9,107 nucleotides of DNA from Firmicutes bacterium ZCTH02-B6 (GCA_002159155.1 LZRQ01000140.1:1-9107), one strand, 5' to 3'; positions 1 through 6,808 are shown, numbered from the stretch's first letter. Notes: generated from the sequence alone by a model not told the origin. Program-made: numbers and translations.

Positions 1-1
1 G

Positions 2-391
2 TACCAGCTGTTCCGGATCCTGAAAGAAATGGTTGCCGGGCTCAACGACCCAGCCACCCGGGCGACGGCCGAAAACGTGGCCTACATGATCGACCAGAGC
101 CACAACATCGAGCCCAAGATCCCCGCCATGATCCGGTCGGTGACCAACGTCCAGCGCTTCTACGCCAAGGCCCTGCTCATTGACTGGCAGGCGCTGGCCG
201 AGGCGCAGGCGGAAGGCGACGTGCTGCGGGCCGAGGCCATTCTCCAGGAGGCCTTTGAAACCGATGTGCGGCCGCTCTTGGCCCAGACGCGGGTGGAAAG
301 GGGTCTGGATCCCGACCCGTTGGCCGCTTATCTCGAAAGCGACTACTCCAAGCGGATCCTGGCCCGCGGCACGGCGGGGCAGGGATGGTGA
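2..391 (+). CDS. rhaI: L-rhamnose isomerase, RhaI type (C-terminal part, cut by window start)
   Basis: Interconverts L-rhamnose and L-rhamnulose (EC 5.3.1.14), the first step of cytoplasmic rhamnose breakdown. The frame is open from base 2, and 129 residues remain before the TGA at 389-391. A full protein of this family has about 420-430 residues, so the TIM-barrel metal-binding residues lie outside the window and cannot be checked. The visible part is the helical C-terminal tail. The stretches YAKALLID and TDVRPLL, and a terminal AAYLESDYSKRI, resemble from memory the tail of the Pseudomonas stutzeri/rhizobial isomerase (RhaI) rather than the E. coli RhaA type. A rhamnulokinase follows only 6 bp downstream, which strongly supports the call and implies one transcript. 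Another xylose-isomerase-like sugar isomerase is possible but unlikely with this neighbour. Confidence 0.82.
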   Translation, partial: YQLFRILKEMVAGLNDPATRATAENVAYMIDQSHNIEPKIPAMIRSVTNVQRFYAKALLIDWQALAEAQAEGDVLRAEAILQEAFETDVRPLLAQTRVERGLDPDPLAAYLESDYSKRILARGTAGQGW

Positions 392-397
392 ACCCGG

Positions 398-1891
398 GTG
401 CCGGTGCGGTATCTGGCCGTTGATATCGGCGCGGAGAGCGGGCGGGGAATCGTCGGCACCTTGACCGGCGACAGGTTGGTCTTGGAAGAAGTCCACCGCT
501 TTCCAAACCGACCGCTGCGGCTATCGGGCCGCCTGCACTGGAACATTTACAGCCTATACGCGGAAACCGTTGCGGCCATCGGGAAAGCGGCGGCCGCGGG
601 GCCGTTGGCCGGTGTCGGCATTGACACCTGGGCTGTCGACTACGCTCTCCTGGGGCCGGACGACGCGCTCTTGGGGTTGCCGTATCACTACCGGGATGCC
701 CGGACGCAGGGCGTGATGGAGGCGGCATGGGCCGTTGTACCGGCGCAGGAGATCTACGCAGAAACGGGCATCCAGTTCCTACCCTTTAATACCCTATATC
801 AGCTGCTGGCGGCTCGCCGGGACGCCAGGGAGCAGCTGGCGTCCGCCCGGGCCCTTTTGATGATGGGCGAGTGTCTCGCCTATTGGTTGACCGGGGAGAA
901 AGCAGGCGAATTCACCAACGCCTCCACGACCCAGCTCCTCAACCCTCACCGCCGGACCTGGTCGGAGCGCCTGTTTGAGGCGTTTGGATTGCCTATCGAC
1001 ATCATGCCGCCGGTTGTGCCACCGGGCACGGTGCTGGGCCGCCTCATGGCTGCCGTCGCGGAGGAAACGGGTGCGGGACAGATCGACGTCATTCTTCCCG
1101 CGGTGCACGATACCGGCTCCGCGGTAGCAGCGGTGCCGGGCACCGGTGACGACTGGTGTTACTTGAGTTCGGGCACGTGGTCGCTGTTGGGTGTCGAGGT
1201 CCCCGAGCCGGTCATTACCCCGGCTTCCTTCGCCCATGGGTTTACCAACGAAGGAGGTGTCGGCGGTACGTTCCGGTTGCTGAAAAACGTTATGGGGTTG
1301 TGGCTTTTGCAGGAGTGCCGGCGCCACTGGCAGGTAGGAGGGCGGGAATACTCCTACGCCGAGCTAACGCATCTTGCGGCCGAGGCAGCGCCGTTCCGGA
1401 CCGTCATCGATCCTGACGACCCGCGCTTTTTGGCTCCCGGGGACATGCCGGTCCGCATACGCCAGTTTGCCCGGGAAACCGGACAGCCCGAGCCCGAGAC
1501 GCCGGGCCAGTTCGCCCGCTGTATCCTGGAGAGTCTTGCCCTCAAATACCGCTGGGTGATCGAGCGGCTCGAAGACGTGACAGGCCGTTCCGTCCACGTC
1601 ATCCACGTGGTGGGGGGCGGGGTGCAAAACCAGGTGCTCAACCAATTCACCGCCGACGCCGCCGCTCGGCCGGTGGTCGCGGGGCCCGTAGAGGCCACCG
1701 CCGCTGGCAATCTGTTGGTGCAAGCCATGGCCCATGGGCGCGTCGATGGCCTGGACGATATGCGCAACCTCGTGCGCCGGTCGTTCTCTCTACGGGAATT
1801 TACTCCACGGTCATCTGCCGCTTGGGAGGAATCCTACGCGCGCTTTGTCAGCCTGCTGTCCAAGCGTGCGGCGGGCGAATACACCGGCTAG
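398..1891 (+). CDS. rhaB: Rhamnulokinase (FGGY carbohydrate kinase)
   Basis: Phosphorylates L-rhamnulose with ATP to L-rhamnulose 1-phosphate (EC 2.7.1.5) in the cytoplasm; an aldolase would then cleave the product. The 497 residues are close to E. coli RhaB (about 489). Visible landmarks are the N-terminal phosphate-binding strand AVDIGAESGR (residues 7-16), GIDTWAVD, YRDART, TGIQFLPFNTLYQL, the catalytic-base segment VHDTGSA with Asp238, SSGTWSLLGVE, TNEGG followed by LKNVMGLWLLQ, and the C-terminal ATP-site segment VVGGGVQNQVLNQ. All are close to RhaB blocks, and FLPFNTLYQL in particular separates it from xylulo- or glycerol kinases. The start is GTG at 398, six bases after the isomerase stop, with a modest AGGGA about 12 bases upstream; GTG at 404 is an alternative. 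It appears to be the last gene of its operon, since a strong intrinsic terminator follows 39 bp after the stop. Confidence 0.95.
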   Translation: MPVRYLAVDIGAESGRGIVGTLTGDRLVLEEVHRFPNRPLRLSGRLHWNIYSLYAETVAAIGKAAAAGPLAGVGIDTWAVDYALLGPDDALLGLPYHYRDARTQGVMEAAWAVVPAQEIYAETGIQFLPFNTLYQLLAARRDAREQLASARALLMMGECLAYWLTGEKAGEFTNASTTQLLNPHRRTWSERLFEAFGLPIDIMPPVVPPGTVLGRLMAAVAEETGAGQIDVILPAVHDTGSAVAAVPGTGDDWCYLSSGTWSLLGVEVPEPVITPASFAHGFTNEGGVGGTFRLLKNVMGLWLLQECRRHWQVGGREYSYAELTHLAAEAAPFRTVIDPDDPRFLAPGDMPVRIRQFARETGQPEPETPGQFARCILESLALKYRWVIERLEDVTGRSVHVIHVVGGGVQNQVLNQFTADAAARPVVAGPVEATAAGNLLVQAMAHGRVDGLDDMRNLVRRSFSLREFTPRSSAAWEESYARFVSLLSKRAAGEYTG

Positions 1892-1930
1892 CTCATAAAC
1901 CGGGCAATACGCTGCCCGATTACTGCGCAG

Positions 1931-1982
1931 CCGCCCGGCGGCCGCAAGACCCACACTTTGCGGCCGCCGGGCGGTTTTCTTT
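1931..1982 (+). terminator. Rho-independent terminator after rhaB
   Basis: A perfect 17-bp GC-rich inverted repeat (arms 1931-1947 and 1958-1974) encloses a 10-nt loop and is followed at once by TTTTCTTT (1975-1982). This is the classical intrinsic terminator layout. It closes the rhaI-rhaB transcript and separates it from the LacI/ABC/GH1 unit. A smaller 6-bp hairpin (CGGGCA at 1901-1906 with TGCCCG at 1913-1918) lies just upstream and has no T-run of its own. Confidence 0.92.
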
Positions 1983-2051
1983 GGGGTCAGCCTCACCGCG
2001 TAGGGACCTCATAGGTGGGCCAGAAAGGGACACGAAAAATCGTCCGTCACA

Positions 2052-2080
2052 TTGCAGGAAGATGAGAAATAAGATAGAAA
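2052..2080 (+). promoter_or_regulatory. Candidate sigma-70-type promoter of the lacI-ABC-GH1 operon
   Basis: TTGCAG (2052-2057) and TAGAAA (2075-2080) are separated by 17 bp and lie in an A-rich island that stands out from the GC-rich surroundings. The match is mediocre (TTG of the -35 box; T, A, A, A of the -10 box). Its support is the position: after the rhaB terminator, upstream of the regulator's ribosome binding site, and overlapping the palindrome at 2076-2089. The exact start of transcription cannot be read from the sequence. Confidence 0.4.
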
Positions 2081-2095
2081 CATGTTTCTGAAACA
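2076..2095 (+). promoter_or_regulatory. Candidate LacI-family operator: overlapping GAAACA palindromes
   Basis: AGAAACATGTTTCT at 2076-2089 is a perfect 14-bp palindrome. A third half-site, GAAACA, follows at 2090-2095, so TGTTTC-T-GAAACA (2083-2095) is a second, one-base-spaced inverted repeat sharing the middle arm. The element lies between the predicted -10 box and the Shine-Dalgarno of the LacI-family gene, the usual place for autoregulation. LacI-family operators are normally palindromes of this size but usually have a central CG; here the centre is AT within CATG. Binding by the adjacent regulator is inferred. Confidence 0.5.
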
Positions 2096-2115
2096 ATAAG
2101 GAGGAGCAGTTGCAC

Positions 2116-3099
2116 ATGGCTACGCTGCGGGACGTCGCCAGGGCGGCGGGCGTGAGCCCGGCGACGGTGTCGAGGGTGCTCAACGGCAATCAACAGGTGG
2201 CGCCGGAGTTGCGCGAGCGCGTGCAGCAGGCGGCCCTAAAGGTCGGGTATCAGTTGGCCAACTTGCGCCGCCCGCGTACGGTCCCGCGGCAGGTGGGGCT
2301 GATCGTGCCCCATGTGAGTTCACCTTTCTACTGCGAGGTGCTGGCTGGCGTCGAGCGGGAGGCCTTCCAACGGGGCTACGACCTGATTTTCTTTACCACA
2401 CAGGGCCGGTCGCACCGCAACGTCATCGAACGAGTGCTGCAGGCGCCGCAGGTGGCGGGCCTGGTGGTCATCACACCGCGGCACGGGGAAGAGCGGCTGC
2501 TGATCGACCACCCCGACGCCCCGCCGGTGGTAGTGGTCGATCATCGCAGTGCCGGAAGCCCGTACCCGCACGTGGTCGTGGACAACTTGCGCGGGGCGCA
2601 CAAGGCTGTTTCATATCTTGTTTCCAAAGGGTACAGGGACATCGCGATGCTACGCGGGCCGGAGAGCATCCAGTCTTCGGTGGACCGTATACGCGGGTTC
2701 CTGCTCGCCCTCCAGGAGGCGGGCTTGCCCACGGGGCCGGACAGGGTGTGGGCCGGCGACTTTGAGCAGCGGTCCGGTTACGAGGCTGTCGCCCGCCGGC
2801 TGGACAAGGGGCAAAAGATGCCCCGGGCGATCTTTTGCGCCAACGACCTGATGGCTCTGGGCGCCATCGCCGCACTCCGGGAGCGGGGCTTGCGGGTGCC
2901 CGAAGACGTGGCGGTGATGGGCTTTGACGACTTGCCACTGGCTGCCGCCAGTGTCCCGCCGCTCACCACCGTGCGGCAACCCATTCAAGAAATGGGGGCC
3001 ATCGCGTTTCGCATGGTGGTGCGCCTGGCCCAGGGCGAGACGTTGGAGAGTGAGCGCATCGTGCTGGACACCGAACTGGTGGTGAGGGGGTCGGCGTAA
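2116..3099 (+). CDS. LacI-family transcriptional regulator
   Basis: A sugar-responsive DNA-binding repressor, probably controlling its own operon. From the ATG it has 327 residues, typical for the family. The N-terminal helix-turn-helix is clear (LRDVARAAGVSPATVSRVLN, residues 4-23). It is followed by a periplasmic-binding-protein-like effector domain from about residue 60, with GLIVPHVSSPFY, ANDLMALGAIAAL and VAVMGFDDLP as family landmarks. AAGGAGG at 2098-2104 serves either TTG at 2110 (5-nt spacing) or ATG at 2116 (11-nt spacing); I prefer ATG because MATLRDVA is the usual family start. The hinge (residues 44-59) lacks the usual PN and AR-x-L pattern. The stop codon abuts the first permease ATG, so regulator and transporter are co-transcribed. 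The effector is unknown: an imported sugar or its breakdown product is likely. Confidence 0.92.
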   Translation: MATLRDVARAAGVSPATVSRVLNGNQQVAPELRERVQQAALKVGYQLANLRRPRTVPRQVGLIVPHVSSPFYCEVLAGVEREAFQRGYDLIFFTTQGRSHRNVIERVLQAPQVAGLVVITPRHGEERLLIDHPDAPPVVVVDHRSAGSPYPHVVVDNLRGAHKAVSYLVSKGYRDIAMLRGPESIQSSVDRIRGFLLALQEAGLPTGPDRVWAGDFEQRSGYEAVARRLDKGQKMPRAIFCANDLMALGAIAALRERGLRVPEDVAVMGFDDLPLAAASVPPLTTVRQPIQEMGAIAFRMVVRLAQGETLESERIVLDTELVVRGSA

Positions 3100-4206
3100 A
3101 TGCCGCCTGAGGGTTCGGCCGGCCGGGAGGCCGGGAGAGCGCGACGAAGGCCGCTTGGTACCCTGCGAGACGTAACCACTCAACCGCAGGTCAGAGCACG
3201 AGCAATCGAGGCCGCGCCACTCGCAACCGCTGCCCCTATCCCAGGCACCGTCCCCACGCGACCGATTCCCCGGGGACGCGGCGCGGTCCACAAGATCAGG
3301 CGTTTCTTGATACGCACGGGGCCCGCGTACCTTTTCATTCTTCCCGCCGTGGCCGCGATGCTTTTTGTTCACTACATCCCTATGGCCGGCGGGATTCTGG
3401 TGGCGTTCAAGGACATCAACCTGTTTACTGTAACTCGCTGGTACGACGCTCCGTGGGTCGGGTTGGACAACTTCGTCCAAGGGTTGAATCCCGATGGGTT
3501 CCTGGGCAGCCGCTTTTGGCAGTCCTTGTGGAACGTGACCTTCTTCGGCGCGGTCACCATCACCGCCGGGTACGTGATCGGCATGGCCGTCGCCCTCTTG
3601 CTCAACCGGGAGTTTCCCGGGCGAACCTTAGTGCGAGGTATCATCCTCCTCCCGTACATCACCCCCGATTCCGTTGCCTACAGCGTTTGGCGCTTCATCT
3701 TTCAAGCCCGCATCGGCCTCGTCAACATGTGGCTTATGAAGCTAGGCATCATCGATGAGCCCGTTATCTGGCTTGTGGGCAGCAACGCGATCTATGCCGT
3801 GATGCTGGCCGCCATCTGGAAGGGCTGGCCTTTCGCTGCCCTTGTGCTCCAGGCGGGGCTGCAGACCATCCCGAGGGAGCTGTACGAGTCGGCCATGATC
3901 GACGGGGCGTCCCGCTGGCAGCGTTTTCGTTACATCACACTGCCGATGCTGGCGCCGGTTACCCGCATGCTCATCCTGGTTTCCATCCTGTGGAACTACA
4001 ACGCTTTTAACCAGTTCTACGTCATGCTGGGCAAGGACCCCGGGCCTGCGGCTGACGTGCCGTCCACGCTCATCCTGAGGGAAACGTTCAGCACCTTCAA
4101 CTTCGGCGTCGGATCGGCCATGTCGGTGGTCCTCATGGGCGTCATGCTGGTGCTGACCATGCTCTACCTGCGGGCGCTGCGGGCGTCGGAAAGGGGGCAG
4201 GCGTAA
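3100..4206 (+). CDS. Sugar ABC transporter permease, MalF/UgpA-like (CUT1)
   Basis: One of two integral-membrane subunits forming the import channel of a carbohydrate ABC transporter. Of the 368 residues, about 1-70 form a Gly/Pro/Arg-rich, non-hydrophobic extension, followed by about six membrane segments beginning near GPAYLFILPAVAAMLF (residue 74 on). The cytoplasmic EAA loop that contacts the ATPase is plain (ELYESAMIDGAS to TLP, residues 260-282, with the conserved Gly269). MalF/UgpA homologues are usually about 290-320 residues, so the N-terminus is unusually long. I keep ATG 3100 because a GAGGGGG Shine-Dalgarno precedes it and no other in-frame ATG or GTG occurs before the first membrane segment (only a TTG at 3307). 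It abuts lacI upstream and the second permease downstream. The substrate cannot be read from the permease. Confidence 0.93.
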   Translation: MPPEGSAGREAGRARRRPLGTLRDVTTQPQVRARAIEAAPLATAAPIPGTVPTRPIPRGRGAVHKIRRFLIRTGPAYLFILPAVAAMLFVHYIPMAGGILVAFKDINLFTVTRWYDAPWVGLDNFVQGLNPDGFLGSRFWQSLWNVTFFGAVTITAGYVIGMAVALLLNREFPGRTLVRGIILLPYITPDSVAYSVWRFIFQARIGLVNMWLMKLGIIDEPVIWLVGSNAIYAVMLAAIWKGWPFAALVLQAGLQTIPRELYESAMIDGASRWQRFRYITLPMLAPVTRMLILVSILWNYNAFNQFYVMLGKDPGPAADVPSTLILRETFSTFNFGVGSAMSVVLMGVMLVLTMLYLRALRASERGQA

Positions 4207-5109
4207 ATGGCGACCGCAGGACTGGCCTATCGCCGGCGGCACAAGCGGGGTACGATCCTCGGTTGGCTCCTCTTTGCTCTTGCCGTGCTGGCCGTGTTGA
4301 TCGTCGTGCTGGTGCCTTACGGGTGGATGGTGTCCGGATCCTTTAAGTCCAGCGTCGAGCTCCAGGCGGCCGACGTCACCCGCCCCGGGCAAGAGCCGTC
4401 CTGGATCCCGCGCCAGCCGACGCTGGACAACTATCGCAACGTCAACCGCACGGTGCGGATCCTGGACTACCTGAAGAACAGCCTCATCATCAGCACCGGC
4501 ACCATGGTGCTGGCCACAACTTTGGCCCTGCTGGCCGCTTACGCCTTGAGCCGCTGGGCGTTTCCGGGGCGCAACGCGTACGTGGTCTCGGTGCTCTCCA
4601 CGCAGATGCTGCCCGGAATTTTGTTCCTCATCCCGTACTTCATCCTCTTCACGTGGCTGCGCAATCAGTTTGGCGTTCAGCTACGGGATACGTATATCGG
4701 GATGATCATCACCTACACGTCGTTTGCCTTGCCTTTCTCCATCGTCATGCTGCGCAGCTTCCTGGACTCCATCCCGGTGGAACTGGACGAGCAGGCGCAG
4801 ATCGACGGGGCGAGCCGCCTGCGGATTTTGTTTTCGGTGCTCTTGCCCCTGGCCCGGCCGGGCATCGTGTCCGTCGCCATCTATTGCTTCATTATGGGTT
4901 GGAACGAGGTGTTGTTTGCTTCGGTCCTAACGGGGACCAGCACGCGGACGGTGGCGGTCGGCCTGTTGGAATACATCACCGCCCATGAGGCGCGCTGGAC
5001 CATGATGATGGCCGCATCCATCATCACATCCGTCCCGGTGCTGGTGCTGTTCAGTTTCCTGCAGCGCTACGTCATCTCAGGGCTTGTGTCGGGCGCCGTG
5101 AAAGGCTGA
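4207..5109 (+). CDS. Sugar ABC transporter permease, MalG/UgpE-like (CUT1)
   Basis: Second channel subunit, pairing with the preceding permease. Its 300 residues are normal for MalG-type proteins. A basic N-terminus (YRRRHKRG) leads into the first membrane segment (about residues 18-41). The family-typical VSGSFKSSVEL and QPTLDNYRNV follow, then five more hydrophobic segments. The EAA loop is intact (ELDEQAQIDGASRLRILFSVLLP, residues 192-214, split by the usual Gly201). The start ATG follows the previous TAA with no gap and has AAGGGGG 8-9 nt upstream, so translational coupling is likely. After its stop the operon continues through a 291-bp structured gap to the binding protein. No ATPase gene is adjacent, as is common for CUT1 systems that share one MsiK-like ATPase. 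Confidence 0.95.
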   Translation: MATAGLAYRRRHKRGTILGWLLFALAVLAVLIVVLVPYGWMVSGSFKSSVELQAADVTRPGQEPSWIPRQPTLDNYRNVNRTVRILDYLKNSLIISTGTMVLATTLALLAAYALSRWAFPGRNAYVVSVLSTQMLPGILFLIPYFILFTWLRNQFGVQLRDTYIGMIITYTSFALPFSIVMLRSFLDSIPVELDEQAQIDGASRLRILFSVLLPLARPGIVSVAIYCFIMGWNEVLFASVLTGTSTRTVAVGLLEYITAHEARWTMMMAASIITSVPVLVLFSFLQRYVISGLVSGAVKG

Positions 5110-5150
5110 GGAGCTGGCAGGCGTCGCTGTCTTAGCCAAGGAGGGCAGGG

Positions 5151-5207
5151 CTGCCGGCGCTGGGGGCCGGCAGGTGGCGGTGGCGCAAGCTGGGCGCGGT
5201 TTGCGCC
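5151..5207 (+). promoter_or_regulatory. Two tandem stem-loops in the permease-binding protein gap
   Basis: CTGCCGGC (5151-5158) pairs perfectly with GCCGGCAG (5166-5173) over a 7-nt loop. GGCGCAA (5182-5188) pairs with TTGCGCC (5201-5207), extendable by a G-T and a C-G pair. Neither has a T-run, so they are not standard terminators. They begin 41 nt after the second permease stop and lie in the 291-nt stretch (5110-5400) before the binding-protein start. A role in mRNA processing or stability, to give more binding protein than permease, is possible but unproven. I see no recognised riboswitch or gene in the rest of this gap. Confidence 0.45.
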
Positions 5208-5384
5208 TGGCGGTGCCTGGAGACCAGCGAAAGGGGGGATGCCGGTGGCGGCGACATCGGGCGCTGCGTCCCGTGCCGAGAGGCCTCGGGAAGGGCCCAG
5301 ATGGCGCCGCCTGCTGGGCGCGACGGCGAAGACGCTGGTGGAGAGGGTACGCTCCAGGACACGGGACGAAGGACAACCAGTGAG

Positions 5385-5392
5385 AAGGAGGG
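5385..5392 (+). promoter_or_regulatory. Ribosome binding site fixing the binding-protein start at GTG 5401
   Basis: AAGGAGGG lies 8 nt before GTG 5401, an ideal spacing. An in-frame ATG at 5239 would add 54 Arg-rich residues ahead of a signal peptide that should be at the very N-terminus, and its G-run abuts the ATG with no spacing. This site therefore argues for 5401. Confidence 0.8.
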
Positions 5393-5400
5393 AATTGGTT

Positions 5401-6678
5401 GTGCGCAGCGCATCTCGCTGGACGGCCGTTGTTGCGACGGCTGCACTCGTGCTGGCGTTGGGGGCAGGGGCCGCGCTGGCCCAGGGCACGGAGATCACTT
5501 TCTGGGTGATGCCTAACGCGGCGGACGTCATCCACGTCCCTTGGCTCGACCAGAAGGTGGAGGAGTTTTACCGGGAAACCGGCATCCGGGTTCGCTATGA
5601 GATTATCGGCTGGGATCAGGCCTGGTCCCGCATCTCCACGGCCCTGATCACCGGTGAAGGCGTGGACGTTTTCCAGGCCGGCACCACCTGGAATCCCCAG
5701 TTTGCCGCCACGGGCGCCGTGGCCGAGATCGACATCGACAAGTTTGGCGGCGCCGACGCGTTTATGGAGGCGAACCTCATCTCCACCACCTATAAGGGCA
5801 AGTATTACGGCGTGCCCTGGTTCGCCGAGACTCGGGCGTTGTTCTACAATAAGGACATGTTCGCGGCCGCGGGCGTCGAGCCTCCGCAGACCTATGCAGA
5901 ACTGGTCCAGGTAGGGAAGCGCATCACTGAGGTGTTTGGCGAGGGCAGCGCCATCGCGATCGCGGGCACCAACGCCTGGGACCTGATCCACAACTGGGCC
6001 ATCATCCTCTGGGCCTACGGAGGAGACCTGGTGGACGCCCAGGCGCGGCGGGCTACGTTCAACGGGCCGGCCGGCGTGCAGGCTATGGAGTACTACGTGG
6101 ACCTGGTGCGGCTCGGCTTGGCCTCCCGGGCGACCGCCGAGTACAACCAGCCCCAGGCGGACGCGGCGTTCATCAACGGCAATGTGGCCATGGCCTTCAT
6201 GGGGCCCTGGAACATCGCCGACATTGAGGTGGAAAATCCGAGCCTCAACTATGGGGTCGTGGAGCCACCGGCAGGGCCTGTGGGTCGCGCGGCTTTCTCG
6301 GGCGGCAGCAATCTGGTGATCTTGGGCGCAAGCCCCAACAAGGCCGCTGCCGAGGAATGGATCAAGTTCCTGCTGCGGCATGACAACCTGGTCAGCTACA
6401 CCCGGGATCTCTCCAAGATGCTGCCGGCCAAGGTTGACGCCTTTAACGACCCCTACTACGAATCCGGCGTGTGGCAAGTGTTCCGCCGGGGGTTGAGCTA
6501 CGCCACGGCTTACCCGCCCTTGGGCGTGTGGGGAGACATCGAGAACGCGATCGTGGCGGAGTTCCGCAACATCTTGACGGCCTACGTGGAGGGTAACCTG
6601 GAGCGGCAAGGCGGTGTGCAGGCTTTCCTTGACCGCGCCGCCCAGCGGGTCAACGAGGCGCTGGCCCGGGAACGCTGA
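5401..6678 (+). CDS. Extracellular sugar-binding protein of the ABC transporter (CUT1, MalE/UgpB-like)
   Basis: Captures the substrate outside the membrane and delivers it to the two permeases upstream. The 425-residue precursor begins MRSASRW, runs through a hydrophobic core (about residues 8-24) and has a Sec signal-peptidase-I-like site ALA|QG after residue 27. There is no lipobox cysteine, so it does not look like a lipoprotein. The mature protein starts with the family pattern TEITFWVMPN, continues with YGVPWFAETRALFYNKDMF, a WAYGG core segment and NGNVAMAFMGPWNI, and ends in a helical tail. These are typical of family 1 solute-binding proteins for di- and oligosaccharides, and the length is normal. 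GTG 5401 is chosen over the upstream in-frame ATG because of the Shine-Dalgarno and the signal peptide. The GH1 gene downstream suggests a beta-linked gluco-oligosaccharide or glycoside, which is inference. Confidence 0.93.
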   Translation: MRSASRWTAVVATAALVLALGAGAALAQGTEITFWVMPNAADVIHVPWLDQKVEEFYRETGIRVRYEIIGWDQAWSRISTALITGEGVDVFQAGTTWNPQFAATGAVAEIDIDKFGGADAFMEANLISTTYKGKYYGVPWFAETRALFYNKDMFAAAGVEPPQTYAELVQVGKRITEVFGEGSAIAIAGTNAWDLIHNWAIILWAYGGDLVDAQARRATFNGPAGVQAMEYYVDLVRLGLASRATAEYNQPQADAAFINGNVAMAFMGPWNIADIEVENPSLNYGVVEPPAGPVGRAAFSGGSNLVILGASPNKAAAEEWIKFLLRHDNLVSYTRDLSKMLPAKVDAFNDPYYESGVWQVFRRGLSYATAYPPLGVWGDIENAIVAEFRNILTAYVEGNLERQGGVQAFLDRAAQRVNEALARER

Positions 6679-6732
6679 CCGATAGCCGCTTTTGACGACC
6701 ACTGCTGTTTACAGCCGCTGCGCCGTGCGAAA

Positions 6733-6785
6733 GGCGGCCGGGACGGGTGGCGCATGCTCCACCCCGCTGCTTGTTCCCGGCCGCC
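6733..6785 (+). promoter_or_regulatory. Large intercistronic stem-loop between binding protein and GH1 gene
   Basis: GGCGGCCGGGA (6733-6743) is the perfect reverse complement of TCCCGGCCGCC (6775-6785). Inside it GGGTGG (6745-6750) pairs with CCACCC (6759-6764) around an 8-nt loop. No T-run follows, so termination is unlikely. A smaller hairpin, CGGCC (6778-6782) with GGCCG (6787-6791), uses the same 3' arm and would compete with it. The element lies in the 141-bp gap after the binding-protein stop, ending 23 nt before the GH1 Shine-Dalgarno. Hairpins after binding-protein genes often protect the upstream mRNA from 3' decay; that role here is inferred. Confidence 0.55.
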
Positions 6786-6808
6786 TGGCCGGCGCTGCCA
6801 AACAACCC

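Noticed and set aside
177..728. Antisense frame of 183 codons across the rhaI-rhaB junction
   Set aside because: Pro/Arg-rich translation typical of a non-coding frame in GC-rich DNA; it overlaps two recognised genes.
1983..2109. Possible catabolite-responsive element (cre) upstream of the LacI gene
   Set aside because: No stretch matches the TGNAANCGNNNNCA-type consensus; the GAAACA palindrome has a different centre.
3157..3183. TLRDV in the permease extension resembles the start of the LacI protein (ATLRDVARA)
   Set aside because: Only five residues match, the surrounding DNA does not align, and no helix-turn-helix follows; most likely chance.
5077..6702. Long antisense open frame (541 codons) opposite the binding-protein gene
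   Set aside because: It mirrors the binding-protein gene in a GC-rich sequence where stops are rare; its translation shows no recognisable family pattern and the + strand product is clearly a real protein.
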